Part shown: one piece after another, positions 11,201-26,200 of the stretch
Numbering within the stretch: position 1 is the first letter of the stretch
Layout: every line of letters starts with the position of its first letter
Source of the DNA: Branchinecta lynchi
Taxonomy: Eukaryota > Arthropoda > Branchiopoda > Anostraca > Branchinectidae
Length of the DNA: 64,000 bases
Assembly: GCA_023053575.1 (NCBI GenBank)
Contig: JAKZAP010000005.1
Coordinates: 4,836,001-4,900,000 of the forward strand
Reading direction: 5' to 3'
The notes under the pieces: generated by a model
What the model saw: only the letters and a program-made list of their open reading frames with translations
Told to the model about the DNA's origin: nothing
The model's database searches: none
Program-made: the position numbers and the translations under genes

Positions 11201-14200
11201 GTGAGACTCAAATAAACATCGTACAGTAGAATCATTTGCTTTGACCTGTTTACCGACCGAAACCCGTTCTGAATCTGACTGCCATAATCGGTTTAGACTA
11301 GCGTCCCCTTAACTAATTCTCACGAGCGCGAAATTTTTCACACGGTTGGGAACGGATAGAATCAAACGGATACTTGATTACGGTTGTCCAAGGACCTGCC
11401 TCGGGAATTGCGTAATCTTTAATTTGTTAAAGGGTTGTGGGTTAATTACAGCGGAGAAGTTTGTTTAAGTGGAAGAACAAGCCCGAGTAGGCTATTGTAT
11501 AATAGTTGCGAAAACAGATTTATGTACCTTCTTTTAGAGCGATGGTTTTAGATGGTAGTTGGATGGGGGGGGGGGCCGAGAAATGTATTAACGTATGTAT
11601 AAATCAAACTGATAATGGGGTGAAAACTGGAAAATACAATGGTCATCGGCCCGAATTGTAAGATGTGAGATCTGGACCAGGTACGACCTCTGTGGGGGGA
11701 GGTTTTTGGTGTATAATGTTGTAATTACATTCAGACAATGGCTAAAAATAGATAGGTCAGCTACGGTGCTTCTGACAGCAATATTGCGGCCCTTCTTGGC
11801 AAGGGTCCTCGTCAAGCTGTGTAATGTCTAATAAATCACTTTGAAATATTCAGTTAATAAACAGGATTTGTAATAGTTTTCAAGTTCAAGTTTAATCGGA
11901 TCAGACTTGACTTGTTTAATCCGATTAAACATTCGCAAGTTCACGTTAGTTTGATAAATCCGAAAAATTTTCTTTTTGAAATGACAAATACATAAAATTA
12001 AGTATTCGAGTTCTAACGTAGCTTGTATTTTTAAGTTGACAATGTAACCACCGGAGGCGTTACTAGCCACAAATTTTAGGGGAGGGGAGGTATTTACTGA
12101 CTGGCTCTTAATTTTTTACGGACTGTTTTTAGAATAATTTTCAGAACAACGGACCATTTTATGGCACTTGCCCTTCTGCAAAGTCGGCGATCACAATGTC
12201 TGTCGGTCTGTCGGTTCGGGTTTTACTGCTCCGTGCACTTCCATAAGCTACATAAGCTTGGCAGGCATATCAGTAGCACCCAAATGATTAGGCTGGAAAT
12301 AGTCGATTTCCCGATCCAAGCATCGTGGGGGGGGGTGGAGGGAGGGGGAATCCGGATCTTGGGGCATTTATAGCTACTGAACGGATGATCGATTCTTAAT
12401 GAAACTTGGCATTTGGAAAGACTTAACGTCTCAAGCGACCCAAGCACCCCCCCCCCCCAAAAAAAAAAAACATGCCAAAATAATCGTTTTTATAACCGTT
12501 AACCTCTGATCTGTCTTTTTTACTTTTTTAATCCGACCCGAGCCCCCCCCCCCCCTCCGAAATAACCCTAAACGTTATGCAACTGCGATGTGAAGTCAGC
12601 GTCAAGACCTAATTCCCTCTAATGACCTGTGAAAATCAGATAAACATCGCACAGTAGTCCTTTGCTTTGACCTGTTTACCGACTGAAACCCTTTCTGAAT
12701 CTGCCTGTCATAATGGGTTTGGACTAGCGTCCCCTTAACTAATTCTCACGAGCGCGAAATTTTTCACACGGGTTGGGAACTGATAAAAATCGAACCGATA
12801 CTTGATTACGGTTGTCCAAGGACCTGAGTCGGGAGTTGCGTAATCTTTAATTTGTTAAAGGGTTATGGGTTAATTATAGCGGAAAAGTTTGTTGAACAGG
12901 AAGAACAATTCCAAGTAGGCTATTGTTTGCGGTCAAACAGGTGGGACAGCAGTTGCGATAAGAGCGCCGACTTATTTTGGTTCGTCGAGTGTTTTGCGTA
13001 CTAAAGTAGGCAAGAACGAAACCATATCCTGATAGTCAATTCGAGAAGGAGTATTGTATTGCTAGAAATATTTTAAAGCTCAAATACGCTCGGAATTTAC
13101 GCAGTGTGGAAACCCACCATTACGGAGGAGACGTACCGCATCAAGTTCCGGAAAGGGAGAAGAGAAGATAGTAAAGCGAATTTCAAACTAATTAAACAGG
13201 TGTCCTGTTCCGAACGCCAATAATTCGCCAAACTCTGTTAAAATTTTACTTAAATACATCCATAATAAAAAAGTGCGTGATGACTGCGATCATACAGACG
13301 TACACCTAGAACAAAAAGAAGTCGTTACCCCCTTGCTAGATCTATTGCGCCGACACCTGACGCCAAATAGTACAGCAGCCTCGACAGAATAAAACGACCC
13401 ATAGATGACACAGCCCCATGCCATCATCAGAGCCGAACCGCGCTCTGAGGAGTTTTAGCATCTGTAGGAGGACACACTGACCGCCAGGACAGGCGGAACC
13501 GCAACCTCAGGCGGCTACTGGGTAGACGTATTGGTGGAAAAGGCGGAGATACGAGGTTTGGCTGTAACGAGCGAAACCGCAAGTTCAGGAGACTACCAGA
13601 CGGCCAGATCGGAGGAAACCGCACGAGCGGGTGATTACAAGAGTGTTCTAGACTGTTAACTGTTTAGGGTTGACAGAAGAGTTACAGGTTTTGACTAAAT
13701 TGTGACGGAATTCCATACAGCCAATGACGACTGTGATGTCAAGAGATTTTAGGAGAGCATACAAGCAACTGGCAAAACTAACAATTTACGACTTTGGCAG
13801 AAAATAAATGTGGAAGAAGGCTATAGGTGTTAAAACCGATTTAGAGGTTTAGAGGCTCGCATGGGGGATAAGGAAAATATGTTGAATCCACTTATTTATG
13901 AACTACATTTTCTTGTCAGACAAGCGATTTCGTTGAAACTTGCCTGTTGCCCAAACTGCAATTTAAGTCAACTATACTGACATCGTTTACTGCAAAGTCT
14001 GTAAGCTGCAAATTATTATTAATACAGAGAATGTTAGCTCAACCCTTTCCCTATGGGTGTCACCAGCAGAGGCATCACTAGCTAAAATGTTTGGGGGGAG
14101 GGGGTACGAGGCATTTACCAACTGACTGGTAATTTTTACCTACTGTTTCTGCAGAAAAAACAACAGTTTAGAAAAAAATCTACTTATTTCGAAAAAATCC

Positions 14201-17200
14201 ACTGATTTTCAGAAAAAACAACTATTTTGACGAAAAATCGCGACGCTTCGCGCCAAATCGGTTATTTTTTACAGACTGGCCAACAGCATTGGAGGGTGCC
14301 TCCCCCCCAGTTGTGACGTCTCTGGTCACCAGTTATTTGTGTATGCAAACATTGTGCGCAGTTTTAGAGTTGCTAGACTTCAATTAGAGAGTCGATATAA
14401 AATACAAACTGAACTTGGTTTTCTCAGAATATCAGCGATTTGGCCGTAATTTGTCAATAAAACACCACTACTGTATCTTTTATGTTTATTTTCAAGTGGA
14501 TGATTATTGATAAATAGTAAAATATTTCACAGGTCTGTCGAAGGTCAGAGCTCTACAGGATCTGGATCACAAAGACCAGTAAACATTAAATTTTTGAGGA
14601 TCCCATCAACCCTTTGGTCTCATTTTGTATGTGTTCTTTTTGTATCCTTTTTTTTATTTTTTTTCAAATTATTGGCACTTGGCCATTGGGTTCCACTCTG
14701 GATTCCTTTCAGCCTTGGTTGCTTTGCTTCTACTTCTTCGTTGCTGCAGTTAGTTATGAAGAGTTGTTTTCTTGGATAATAGTGATGGCAGGTCCAGGGG
14801 CAGGTCTCTTGCCTGAGAGGAATTTCACAAGAAAAATGTATGGCTATTGAGTTCGGCTTTCGTCGATCCCTTTCAACCGACACGACCGCATCGACCCTTC
14901 GTAAATTTGGTTAAAAAAAAAATTACCGCACTTTCCTTAAGTCCGTATTTATTCTATCGCATTCAGCTAGTCCATTTCATAATTCGGTCAGTAACCAGAT
15001 TCATTTGGTTCTGATTTGTGACCCAATTGGATAACTCATCTAACCACATTGATTTCACCGCATTCGGTCCGTCCCTTCGTAAATTCGGTGATTTGACCTG
15101 TTTATTTGGTCTCATTCGTTAGCGAATTCTGTAATTTACAGGACTTTCCTTCTATCGCATTCGGTCAGTCCATTTCATAATCTGGTCAGTAATCAGATTC
15201 ATTTGGTTCTGATTTGTGACCGAATTGGATAACTCATCTAACCGCAATTTCACCGCATTCTGTCCGTCCCTTCGTAAATTCGGTGATTTGACCTGTTTAT
15301 TTGGTCTCATTCGTTAGCGAATTCGGTAATTTACGGGACTTTCCTTAAGTCCGTATCTGTTCTATCGCATTCGGTCAGTCCATTTCATAATCTGGTCAGT
15401 AATCAGATTCATTTGGTTCTGATTCGTGACCTAATTCGATAATTCATCTAACTTTTGTTCAGTCCGCATCGATTTCGCCGCATTCGGTCCGTCACTGCGT
15501 AAATTCGTTGATTTAACCTATTTATCTGGTATCATTCTTTACCGAATTCGGTAATTCGGTCACATTCGCTCAGTATGTTTCATAATTAAATTCGGTGAGA
15601 TTCATTTGGTTCTGATTCGTTACCGAACACGGTTTCTAGTACTACGCTTGCCGAATTCGTTTGATTTAGGCGGTTCTAACAAGAGTTTTATTCCATTACG
15701 AAATTCGGTTGTTATACTGCTCTCGATCTGTTCCTTGTTTTTTTAGTTAGTTTTTTGGTTAATATGAATTCATTATTTGCTTCAACCCAGTTACCGAGTT
15801 CGGTAGTTTAAGTGGCATTTATTTAGCTCTGGTTCTTTACCATTTAAGGTAGCTTCAGCTGGTTGCTGTTCACTTTTTTACTTGTTAGGATTGCAGTACT
15901 TCAGGAAGAAGTACATCTCTTGGCGTGATAACTAGCCTGCTTTTGTTTGCTGTAAATTCCGAACAGTTGTACTTTGTATCTACTTTAGCCTACCCTGGAT
16001 CGCCCCTTTCGTTTGGTCTGACAGCTTTGGGTTTAATAGGTGATCTTGGGATCGCAAAAAGGCACTTTTTATCATCAGTGTTTCCACAAAATTTCGCCTG
16101 CGACGCATTTCACAGTCTTCACTAGTTAGACAAAGGGTGTGTCATACAATTGTCGTTTGAAGCTTGGAATTTTTGGGGGCCTGAACCATATTAAAAGCTA
16201 GAACTTGCACAGGAAGTAGTTAAATGTTGCCAGAAAAAAAGGCGAATAAAAAAATCTCAGCCTTAATTAATCCTTGGTACAGCCGTTAGCGACATAATCG
16301 CTATGCAGCAACGCCGTTTTTTGCGATTATTTCAAGTCCTGATGGCAAAAGCGAAAAAGTCTTCTGAAGGTAAAAGGCTAGTGACAGCATATCCATGAAA
16401 AAAAAAAATAGAAGCTGAAAAGCGTGAAAAAGCGCCGATTTTTCTCTTTAGACTTGTTTGTATATACTCTACAACTTTTTACGTTATAGCTTTATGAAGA
16501 CAACTCGCTCTGTTTTTTTTTGAATAGTTCAGTGAAAATTTGGTATCGATTCGGTCAATATTTACCATATTCGCCCCCCCCCCCCCAATGAAGAAATGCT
16601 CGGGACGCCCCTGTCCCCTAGGACAGGCCAGTGCTTTCTGGGGTGACCCTTATGTAGTATGTAGTATTATCAAGAACAAATAACGAGTAAGAACAATGGT
16701 CACTCGTCCATCCACCGACTAAAAATGTTCCGACAACAATGAGCGGAGGTGGACCCATTTCTTGGTCGCCCGTGTATACTCGTTGGTCTCCGACTCTCCG
16801 CCGCTACACACTTGAAGTCATTTACGAAGAAAACAACGTAGCCACTAGCGAGGCGGATGTTCTGGCCTGTTCACACGGGAAGGAAACAGCGTTGATTTTG
16901 TTTGAGTAGACGCTGGCGTCGGATTAGTGAATATTAGTGATGCGAAAAACAAAAAGCGAACTTGACGATGGTCATTCATAATCGCTTTTGTTACACCATG
17001 ACCCAGCCATGACCATACATATGAAGATTGAAATCCCCCTTGTGACATTCCTTTTTATGTCTCTCGGGAGAACCATACAATGCAAACCGGGATTTGAAGC
17101 ACACTCACTGAAGTCATGACCCATTGAGTTTCAACATCTGTAGTATTAACTTTGTCAGACGAGTGTAAAGTAAGAGTAACGTAATTAAGGCTTTCGAGGA

Positions 17201-20200
17201 TTACTGAAATTACCGAAATGGTAGAATAGCATGGAATAGTCAAAATAATACCGGTAGGTGAGTGTATTTTTGTGTTTTTTCTTCTTTTTTTTCCGAAATG
17301 TATAATTGTATACATTTCGATTTATTGAGTTAGATTTCGATTCAGTAGTTAATTGAAAGACGAAAGTTCACCTCAACTTGGTCTATCTCGTTTGTCTTTT
17401 AGTTCACTACTTACAAATAAATCGATGTCAACGGTGTATTTTCCCATTAAAGAAAGTCTTTGGTTTTCGTACTGAGGCCTTGCCACATGGGTTCTAGTTT
17501 GTCTAGGACCCACATAGAAGTCCTAGTTTTTATGGCACTTGCCCTTCGGCCAAGTGCCATATAGCGATCGCAATTTCTGTCCGTCCGTCGGTCTGTCGGT
17601 CTGTCCAGGTTTTGCTAGTTCGGGCACTTCCACATAAGCTAGGATGATAAAACTTGGCAGGCATATCAGGGACCCCAAATGATTAAGTTGGAAATAGTCA
17701 CTTCCCCGATCCGAGCACCGTGGGGGGAGTGGAGGGAGGGGGAATCCGGAATCTTGAGGTATTTTTAACTTTTGAACGGGTGATCGGATCTCGATGAAAC
17801 TTGATATTTGGAACGACCTCATGCCTCAGACGACCCACTTAAAATCCGGACCGGATCCGGTGACTTTTGGGGGGAGCTGGAGGGGGCAACCGGAAATCTT
17901 GGGAAACGCTATGAGTGGAGGGATCGGGATGAAACTTGGTGGGAAGACACCTAGCAAACACTAGATACATCGTTGACATAACCGAGCCGATTCGGGCACT
18001 GTGGGGGGAGTGGAGGGAGGGGGAATCCGGAATCTTGAGGTATTTATAACTTTTGAACGGGTGATCGGATCTCGATGGAACTTGATATTTGGAAAGACCT
18101 CATGCCTCAGACGACCTACTTAAAATCCGGACCGGATCCGGTGACTTTTGGGGGGAGCTGGAGGGGGCAACCGGAAATCTTGGGAAACGCTATGAGTGGA
18201 GGGATCGAGATGAAACTTGGTGGGAAGACACCTAGCAAACACTAGATACATCATTGACATAACCGAGCCGATTCGGGTACTGTGGGGGGAGTAGAGGGAG
18301 GGGGAATCCGGAATCTTGAGGTATTTATAACTTTTGAACGGGTGATCGGATCTCGATGGAACTTGATATTTGGAAAGACCTCATGCCTCAGACGACCTAC
18401 TTAAAATCCGGACCGGATCCGGTGACTTTTGGGGGGAGCTGGAGGGGGCAACCGGAAATCTTGGGAAACGCTATGAGTGGAGGGATCGAGATGAAACTTG
18501 GTGGGAAGACACCTAGCAAACACTAGATACATCATTGACATAACCGAGCCGATTCGGGTACTGTGGGGGGAGTAGAGGGAGGGGGAATCCGGAATCTTGA
18601 GGTATTTATAACTTTTGAACGGGTGATCGGATCTCGATGGAACTTGATATTTGGAAGGACCTCATGCCTCAGACGACCTACTTAAAATCCGGACCGGATC
18701 CGGTGACTTTTGGGGGGAGCTGGAGGGGGCAACCGGAAATCTTGGGAAACGCTATGAGTGGAGGGATCGAGATGAAACTTGGTGGGAAGACACCTAGCAA
18801 ACACTAGATACATCATTGACATGACCGAGCCGATTCGGGTACTGTGGGGGGAGTAGAGGGAGGGGGAATCCGGAATCTTGAGGTATTTATAACTTTTGAA
18901 CGGGTGATCGGATCTCGATGGAACTTGATATTTGGAAAGACCTCATCCCTCAGACGACCCACTTAAAATCTGGACCGGATCCGGTGACTTTTGGGGGGAG
19001 CTGGAGGGGGCAACCGGAAATCTTTGGAAACGCTATGAGTGGTGGGATCGAGATGAAACTTGGTGGGAAGACACCTAGCAAACACTAGATACATCATTGA
19101 CATAACCGAGCCGATTCGGGCACTGTCGGGGGAGTGGAGGGAGGGGGAATCCGGAATCTTGAGGTATTTATAACTTTTGAACGGGGGACCGGATCTCGAT
19201 GAAACTTGATATTTGGAAAGACCTGATGCCTCAGACGACCCATTTAAAATCCGGACCGGATCCGGTGACTTTTGGGGGGAGCTGGAGGGGAGAACCGGAA
19301 ATATTGGAAAACGCTATGAGTGGAGGGATCGAGATGAAACTTGGTGGGAAGACACCTAGCAAACACTAGATATATCATTGACATAACCGAGCCGTGCCTA
19401 CTCGTAACAAGTGCCATATGAGCTCGTAGCTCTTGTTTTAAAAATTCAATTCAAAATTGTTTCTGGTTAGTTTGTCAGAGTAGAAGCCTATTCCATCTGC
19501 GTAATATTTGTTCATTCCCACTTAGCCTATAAAACCTGAAACACAGCCTTTTTTTTAAAGAATCTGCCTGTTTTCATCTGATATTCTCATATGAGAGCAA
19601 ATACCTGGAATGACATTTATCTCTTCTTGTTCTGGATATTGACACCACTTAATTGAATTGACCCCGAAAAGATACAATTTACGTTACCATATATCTTACG
19701 TTACCTGTATACGGCCTTTGGGTTTTTCAATAAGATATATATACAGTCTGTCGTACTTTTAACTAAATTTGACGCATTTGTAAAATCTGCTTTGCATCAG
19801 ATGGCAGTTTCTGTATATTTCGATATTCTTAGGAATTTTCTTGTCAACCCCCGAAAGCTTGTCTGAATCAATGAGCCGGCAACCGCTGTTTCAGCGCCCG
19901 CCCAGCCCAGTGTGAACAGGCTTATCATTGCTGCCTCCATTCGATTTTTCTTCCTCAGTGGTTTACTGCGTTACACCTTCTCTGTAGAGGTAACGACTTT
20001 TGATGTCCTGGGTAAGATCCACCTCCGCTCGTTTGCGTCGGAAGTCGACTCGTCTCAGCTTGGTTGTGTGACAGATATAGGGAGACAGCAGTTCTTGCTC
20101 TTATTTGTTCTTGGTATTATTACAGCAGGAACAGACTGCATGATTTTGTGTTTCTTGTTGTTTTCTTTTCTGTGTGTTTTCTTTTTCGTCTATGGCTATT

Positions 20201-23200
20201 TGCTGAATTAAAAGTATTCATTCATTCATTCATTCATATCCATTTAATAAACTATGTCTCCCTCTCTCTCAACCATTCAAAGTTCCGTTATTGAGGTCAG
20301 GGTTAAGGTAACTACAGGTATACGGCATTTGGCTCATGGTGTCTAGCATTAGCCATAGGGCATACCAAATAGTGGATTTGTATATGCTGGATAAAATCAG
20401 TGATTGACAGTGATCTAGTTTTTGTGGTTCAAACCCAAAAAAAACTTTGCACCTTTAATGTTGTATAATTTATGTTATAAGTTTTGTGGATTATAACCTT
20501 GACCCCCCCCCCCCCAAAAAAAAAATAATGTTTCCTGCATCAATAAAGCCACTCTTCTAGGTAAATATTATATGTTAGACTAAAGTGGAAAGACTGAAGT
20601 GGATAGACTAAAGTGGAAAGACTAAAGTGGAAAGACTAAAGTTGACAGACTAAAGTGTACAAAATCCCAGAAGATCGGCAGAAATAATTAAGCCTGTAGT
20701 TCTGCACTTGCTGAACTTGCGCTTGCTGAGCATTCTTCATCCACGTATGGTTGTACGTCTTCTTCATTCTTCATAAAAGTAATGGTTGATTTTGATGAAA
20801 ATGCAGATCTCCTGCTTACAATGAAATTTAATGGTGTTCTGCTAAGTTAGCTGAATTAAAACTCCATTGCTCTTGTTTCATTTTTTTTTTTCTGTTTGTT
20901 GTGTTTAATAGGTTGCTGAATGCAGATTAGGGACCAAGACATAGCCCAGACCACTATTCTAGGCCTAGTGTATTCCCAGCTATTCTATAGATTAGGTTAG
21001 AAGATGCACTCTGTATGCTATTTAAAGTTTGATAAGTCTGTCTGACACATTATCATAAACTCTTTCAAAATTTGTAGGTCTTGGCAAGGAATATGCCCTT
21101 CTTTTTGCCTCACGTGGCGCGTCAATTATTGTGAATGACCTCGGAGGCAGCTTCAAAGGCGAAGGATCTGACCGAAGAGCAGCAGATATTGTTGTGGATG
21201 AGATAAGAAAAGCAGGTATGTCAGAAGTTTAGATGTTACATGGGCCGTACAACTTAGAATGGTCCGAAGTTGTATGCAGTATTTCTTCATACTTTTCGAG
21301 CTAAAATTATGGTGCTTTTTAAATCAAAGTTTACTGTGCAAAACCGATACGTCGGCTGAATTTGTTTGATCGATACTTCGGCCCTTCTTGGCAAGTGTCC
21401 CCTTCAGGCTCAAACCCTGGTCACAGGTTCACTTTCGTAGCTTTCAGCCTACACCAACGGGTACTGACTTCTAGCTTGCCTGGGGAGAGGGCACATGTTT
21501 TCTCTTCCTCAAATTTGGAAATTTTTTACCTGTGACAAACTGCCGACAAGCACTGAAAGCTCACACTGACAAGGAGAAACAATTGTAACCGCTTGTCACA
21601 AATAAAATGTTATTACGAGACAAGGCCTTGACAAGACTCAAATTCTCTCTCAGAAAACGAGACAGTAGTCGGTTTTCTTCGGAAATTAAACAATATAACT
21701 AGCCAAAACTAGGTACTGCTTATTGTAAAGAATAAAACCAAAAAGAGGTCCAACGCAATTTTGAACTTTGTCAAATCTGCAGTTGTATCTTTGTACTGTT
21801 TTGTTAATTTGCTATTTAGAAAGTGCAAACAGTTCTGTATGCATCACCCTATTTCAAATTACTTTATGTAACACTTTACACCTACAAGGCAGTATTGCTT
21901 GTTGACGTTGTCTGGTGAAAGTTTAGCCACTTAATCAAGGAACTTGTACAGCAACATGGACTAGCCTAAGTTCTTCTGTAGATCCTGACTTAAGCTGCCA
22001 AGTACTTTATAAAATACCAGTGTTGGTTTTTAATTCACTCTCATCATTCCTGTGCTGCTTTTGGTGGTTTTAATGCTTAGTAGATCAATTCAGATCAGAG
22101 GCGTTCTAGCCAAAATGTTTGGGGGATATATTCAAATAATGCATATAACGGTTACGTCAGCTACGATGATTTAGCGATATTTCGGCCCTTCTTAGCAAGG
22201 GTCCTCGTCCTCGTCGTCCTCAATCTTCCCGACGTTGACCCTGAAGATTGACAGCTTGGGCTGAAGAAAGTCAGCTTGGGCTCAAGGAATATTTACGTTT
22301 GGGGGGTAAATACCAAGGGATATTTACCGCCTGGCTGGTCATTTTACCGACTGTTTTGCAGAGAAATCTACTATTTTGCAGAAAAACCGACTGTTTTGAA
22401 AAAAAAATCAACTTTCCAAGAAAGAAACTGACTGTTTTTACGAAAAATCGTGGCGCTTCCCGCCGACTCGGTTATTTTCTACTGACTGGCCGACGACATT
22501 GGAGGGGGGGGGGGGGGCGTCCCTCGTTCAGATTGTTGGTGTTCAGGCGATTAATTGCTGTCCGAAAACAGAAGCAGTAGATTGGTTTCTTGTTTGCTAG
22601 TTACAAAAGAACTATCATAATTCTTAGTTTCAGTTGACACAATAGGAGCATCCTTCTATATCCTTTCGATCCTAGATAGCATATGGGGAATAACTTGAGA
22701 CAAACACTTTTCAATAAAGGAATAAAAAAGGAAAAAGAAATCGAGGATGCAATCCAGAAGAGAAGAATAACTGCGAAAAAGTTATGTACCTTAATTATGA
22801 TTATTTGTATCTTGGTGCAGATTCCCTGTACGCTAGGGCTACAGGTAGCAGTGTCCCACAGCCACCGTGGTCGACTGCTACCAAGACCCGCCTACCAGAC
22901 CCGATCCTGTTAGTGCAGGTAGCGCAGGTAACTGGAGCAGGTAGTTTCAGATCTGAGTCTTTAAATGTGAAAAGGGTGTTGACCGCCACCCAGGAAATCT
23001 TATGTCACCAAGAGGATGTTGTTTCAGGGGGTAGGGTAAAATCTGTCAGACCCAGTATTTGGATGGGGTGTTCAGCGCCAAATGACTTAAGTATCAGGGT
23101 GATTAAATAACATGTGAAGATTGAAACGGAGGTACTAACTTGATTGCATAGATCTCAGCAAAGTCGGACTGCAAGACAGTGTCAGCCCCTCATAGAGTTT

Positions 23201-26200
23201 CTTTGACTTTCCTGAGCTCATAGTGCTGTCGATGCGCTTTATAGATATAAATGGAGATTGTTTTGAGATGCTCTTAGAGGCAAATAAGAACTTCTTTAGC
23301 ATAGCCAGTCCTTGTGCCTTTGTGCATCTCGCGCTTTCATGTCTTCATGTTGACTTTATTCTTCCGCTGTGCATAGCTCACCTCAACTTCTTCGTCATGT
23401 TCTGGACCCAAATGCCAATCGACAATGTTCGAAAAGCTGCGTGACCTCTGCTCTCCATATACATAGAAGACTCGTTTTGCGCATTCCACTTTCTGCAAAG
23501 TGTTGTCCGCTTTTCATAAGGGCAGAAAGTAATCAAAATTGCCAAGGAAAGCTAATAAAATCAAACACAATGCGGGATTTAATCTTTTTCTAACATAGTA
23601 CTGAGTTAAATTGTGTTATCTCTTCAAAACGGGAGGGTAAGTCACACTTTCTCGCCCTGTGGTAAATAATTTCTCACACGGAAACCGCTGGTCTTACAGA
23701 AAATTTTGTTGCACATTCTGGATTTTCGATGGATGCATCAGAGCCAGACAGGTTTGGACTCGTTTCTGGTTTGATTTGTGTTATGGGTGAAAACAATACG
23801 TACTCAGACGTGACTCACCCTCGCAGTATAAAAGGGTAGCTTAAGATGAGTAGGCAAAAGTTTGTTTAATTAGATGGCGATTGTTGCACGAACAACAGTT
23901 AAGTCTTGTCTAATGATGGCAGTGATTTCAGATTTTTTCCAAAAGTAATTTTAAGAGATATCTCTCATATTGCCGGACTGGTTCGCGAGGGTAAGTCACG
24001 TTAACAAAAAAAAATTGTTTAGAAAAAGCTCAATTACTTTTTCTTCTATTGTTTTAAAAATGAACCGACTTCACCACCAAACAGTTTGGATTCTTACCTT
24101 TCGAATGATGTATTCCTGAGTCCAAAATTATAACTTTTAGAATTTTGTCCATGTGTCTGAAATACCGAATTTTCACCCTCTGATAGGCGGTGAACATACG
24201 GTAGTGGTAGTCTTACCGAAATATTTGACCCTGCTATTGCGAAATCACATAGTTTCTTTGGTAAAGAAAGCTAAAGCTCGTTACGGTCGTGAAACCATGC
24301 CCCACCAATTACTTACATCCGACCCGAAAAAATGTCACAACGCTGTGAAAAAGGTGGCCGGTAAAGCTTCCGACAACAATGTAAGGATCAGCAATGTAAT
24401 GTAATGTAATGTTTATTTTTCACCCATCGTACAGGAAAGAGAAAATGATGGAGTATAAAAAAGAAAGAAAGTAGAAAAACACAGAAAAAAAAAGATCACA
24501 CAACAAAGAAAAACAAAAGGCAAATCACTGAGGGAAAAATCACACTTATGAATCACAAAATGTCAAAAAACAATCCCTTGCCACTCATGGCCGCTCTTAC
24601 TGCATTTTACTCGTTGACATAGCTCATCGAGCTTTTGAATCGGGTCGACGATACCGTATTTATTGGTCATGTAGGTATTGCGCGTCCAAGGAGGAAGACG
24701 AAGAAGGTATTTTGCGAATTTAAAGTAAATCCGTTTAATTTTTAGTCGGTCCGTCGCATTTAAAGTTTCAGAAAATGGAGCTATATATAAAATATGGGGA
24801 AGATGGGACTTTAATTAGTGCAGAAGAAGTGAGCGAGTTCTTCACTAAAATCTGCACTACATATCTACCTATTAAGCCTGACGAAAAGTCCACCGTACTT
24901 GAAAAATGCGAGCCTGAGAGCGACGTAATTGTCAATGAGTTCGACGTTTACACGGAATTGCGGAAGCTTAAACCGAATACATCTTCGTATCCTGGTGAGT
25001 TACCTGTCAAATTGCTACGTGAATTTGCAGCCTTCAATCAATCAATCAATCAATCAATTTTATTTAGAACCCTAATAGCACTAGGCTAACATGGGCCGGA
25101 AAAATAAACACTCACTACAATACAAGTAAGACGCAAACTAACAAACAATAAATAAGAAACTAACATAGATCACGAACAGTTAAAATGTTTAGTAAAATAC
25201 GGAACGAATGAATTAAGGTATCTTTCGGAAGATTTCGTAGGTGGGGGAACAATCTTGGGTTTTTGGTCGTCCTTGGTTCGCGTATTCGGCCCATGAGAGG
25301 GTGTAACGAAGTCTGGAAGGAGGGTCCTGTGGTGTTGAGAATTCAAAATTTGGTGGCCAAAACGCATGAGAAGATTATGTCTTCTTTCAGACAGTTTTTC
25401 GATATCGAGGATTTGAAGGCTTTCGTTATAAGATTTGTAATTGTGACCAAGTATTATTCTGCAGGCTCTCTTCTGCAGTCGTTCGATTTCGGCATCCTAA
25501 GATTTACTTAAGCCAGGATGCCAAATTTGGCAGCCGTACTCTGAAATGGGCCTTACATAATCATGGCATTGCTTCATAGCAATGCCAGTATCCATCATCA
25601 TAAACGAGTGTTTTGCCTCCAGCTCTTTCCCGTCAGAGTGGAAACTTGGCCCATATTAGAGTTATTCCTAAAAAGAGCCCCCCTAGTGCATGTGACGATC
25701 TCCGCCCGATCTCACTTACACCAGGGACCCATAAATTTCCTGTAATGACTCGCCATTCAGGGGGTTTGTCAATAAGAGATTTCTGATGCGCTCTTGACCG
25801 AGCGTGAGATAGTTCGAAAAATACTCACGGGGATATTTTTTTTCCCAGCTTTTGTGCTGAGGAATATTTCTTTGTAATGGAAGAGTATCCTGGATCTTTT
25901 GTCGTAGCTTAGGTACCTGCTGGCATGCTGAATAGTCTTGACTTGTGCCAACAAATTTTGTCTATCTGAGCAAGAACGCCGATTCGACCCAAGAGGAATT
26001 TTTGGAAACTAGGTGAGGCTCGGGCAACATAGCAACATAGAAGCATAGGAAATGACAAGCCCCCTGAATGGCGAGTCATTCCAGGACATTTATGGGTCCC
26101 TGCTTACACCTTGTTTGGCAGAAGTAACGGAGGCTTTTATACTCAAGTTCCTTCTGCAACAAATTCATGTGTAGTACTACAAAGTACGGATGTTTGACCG

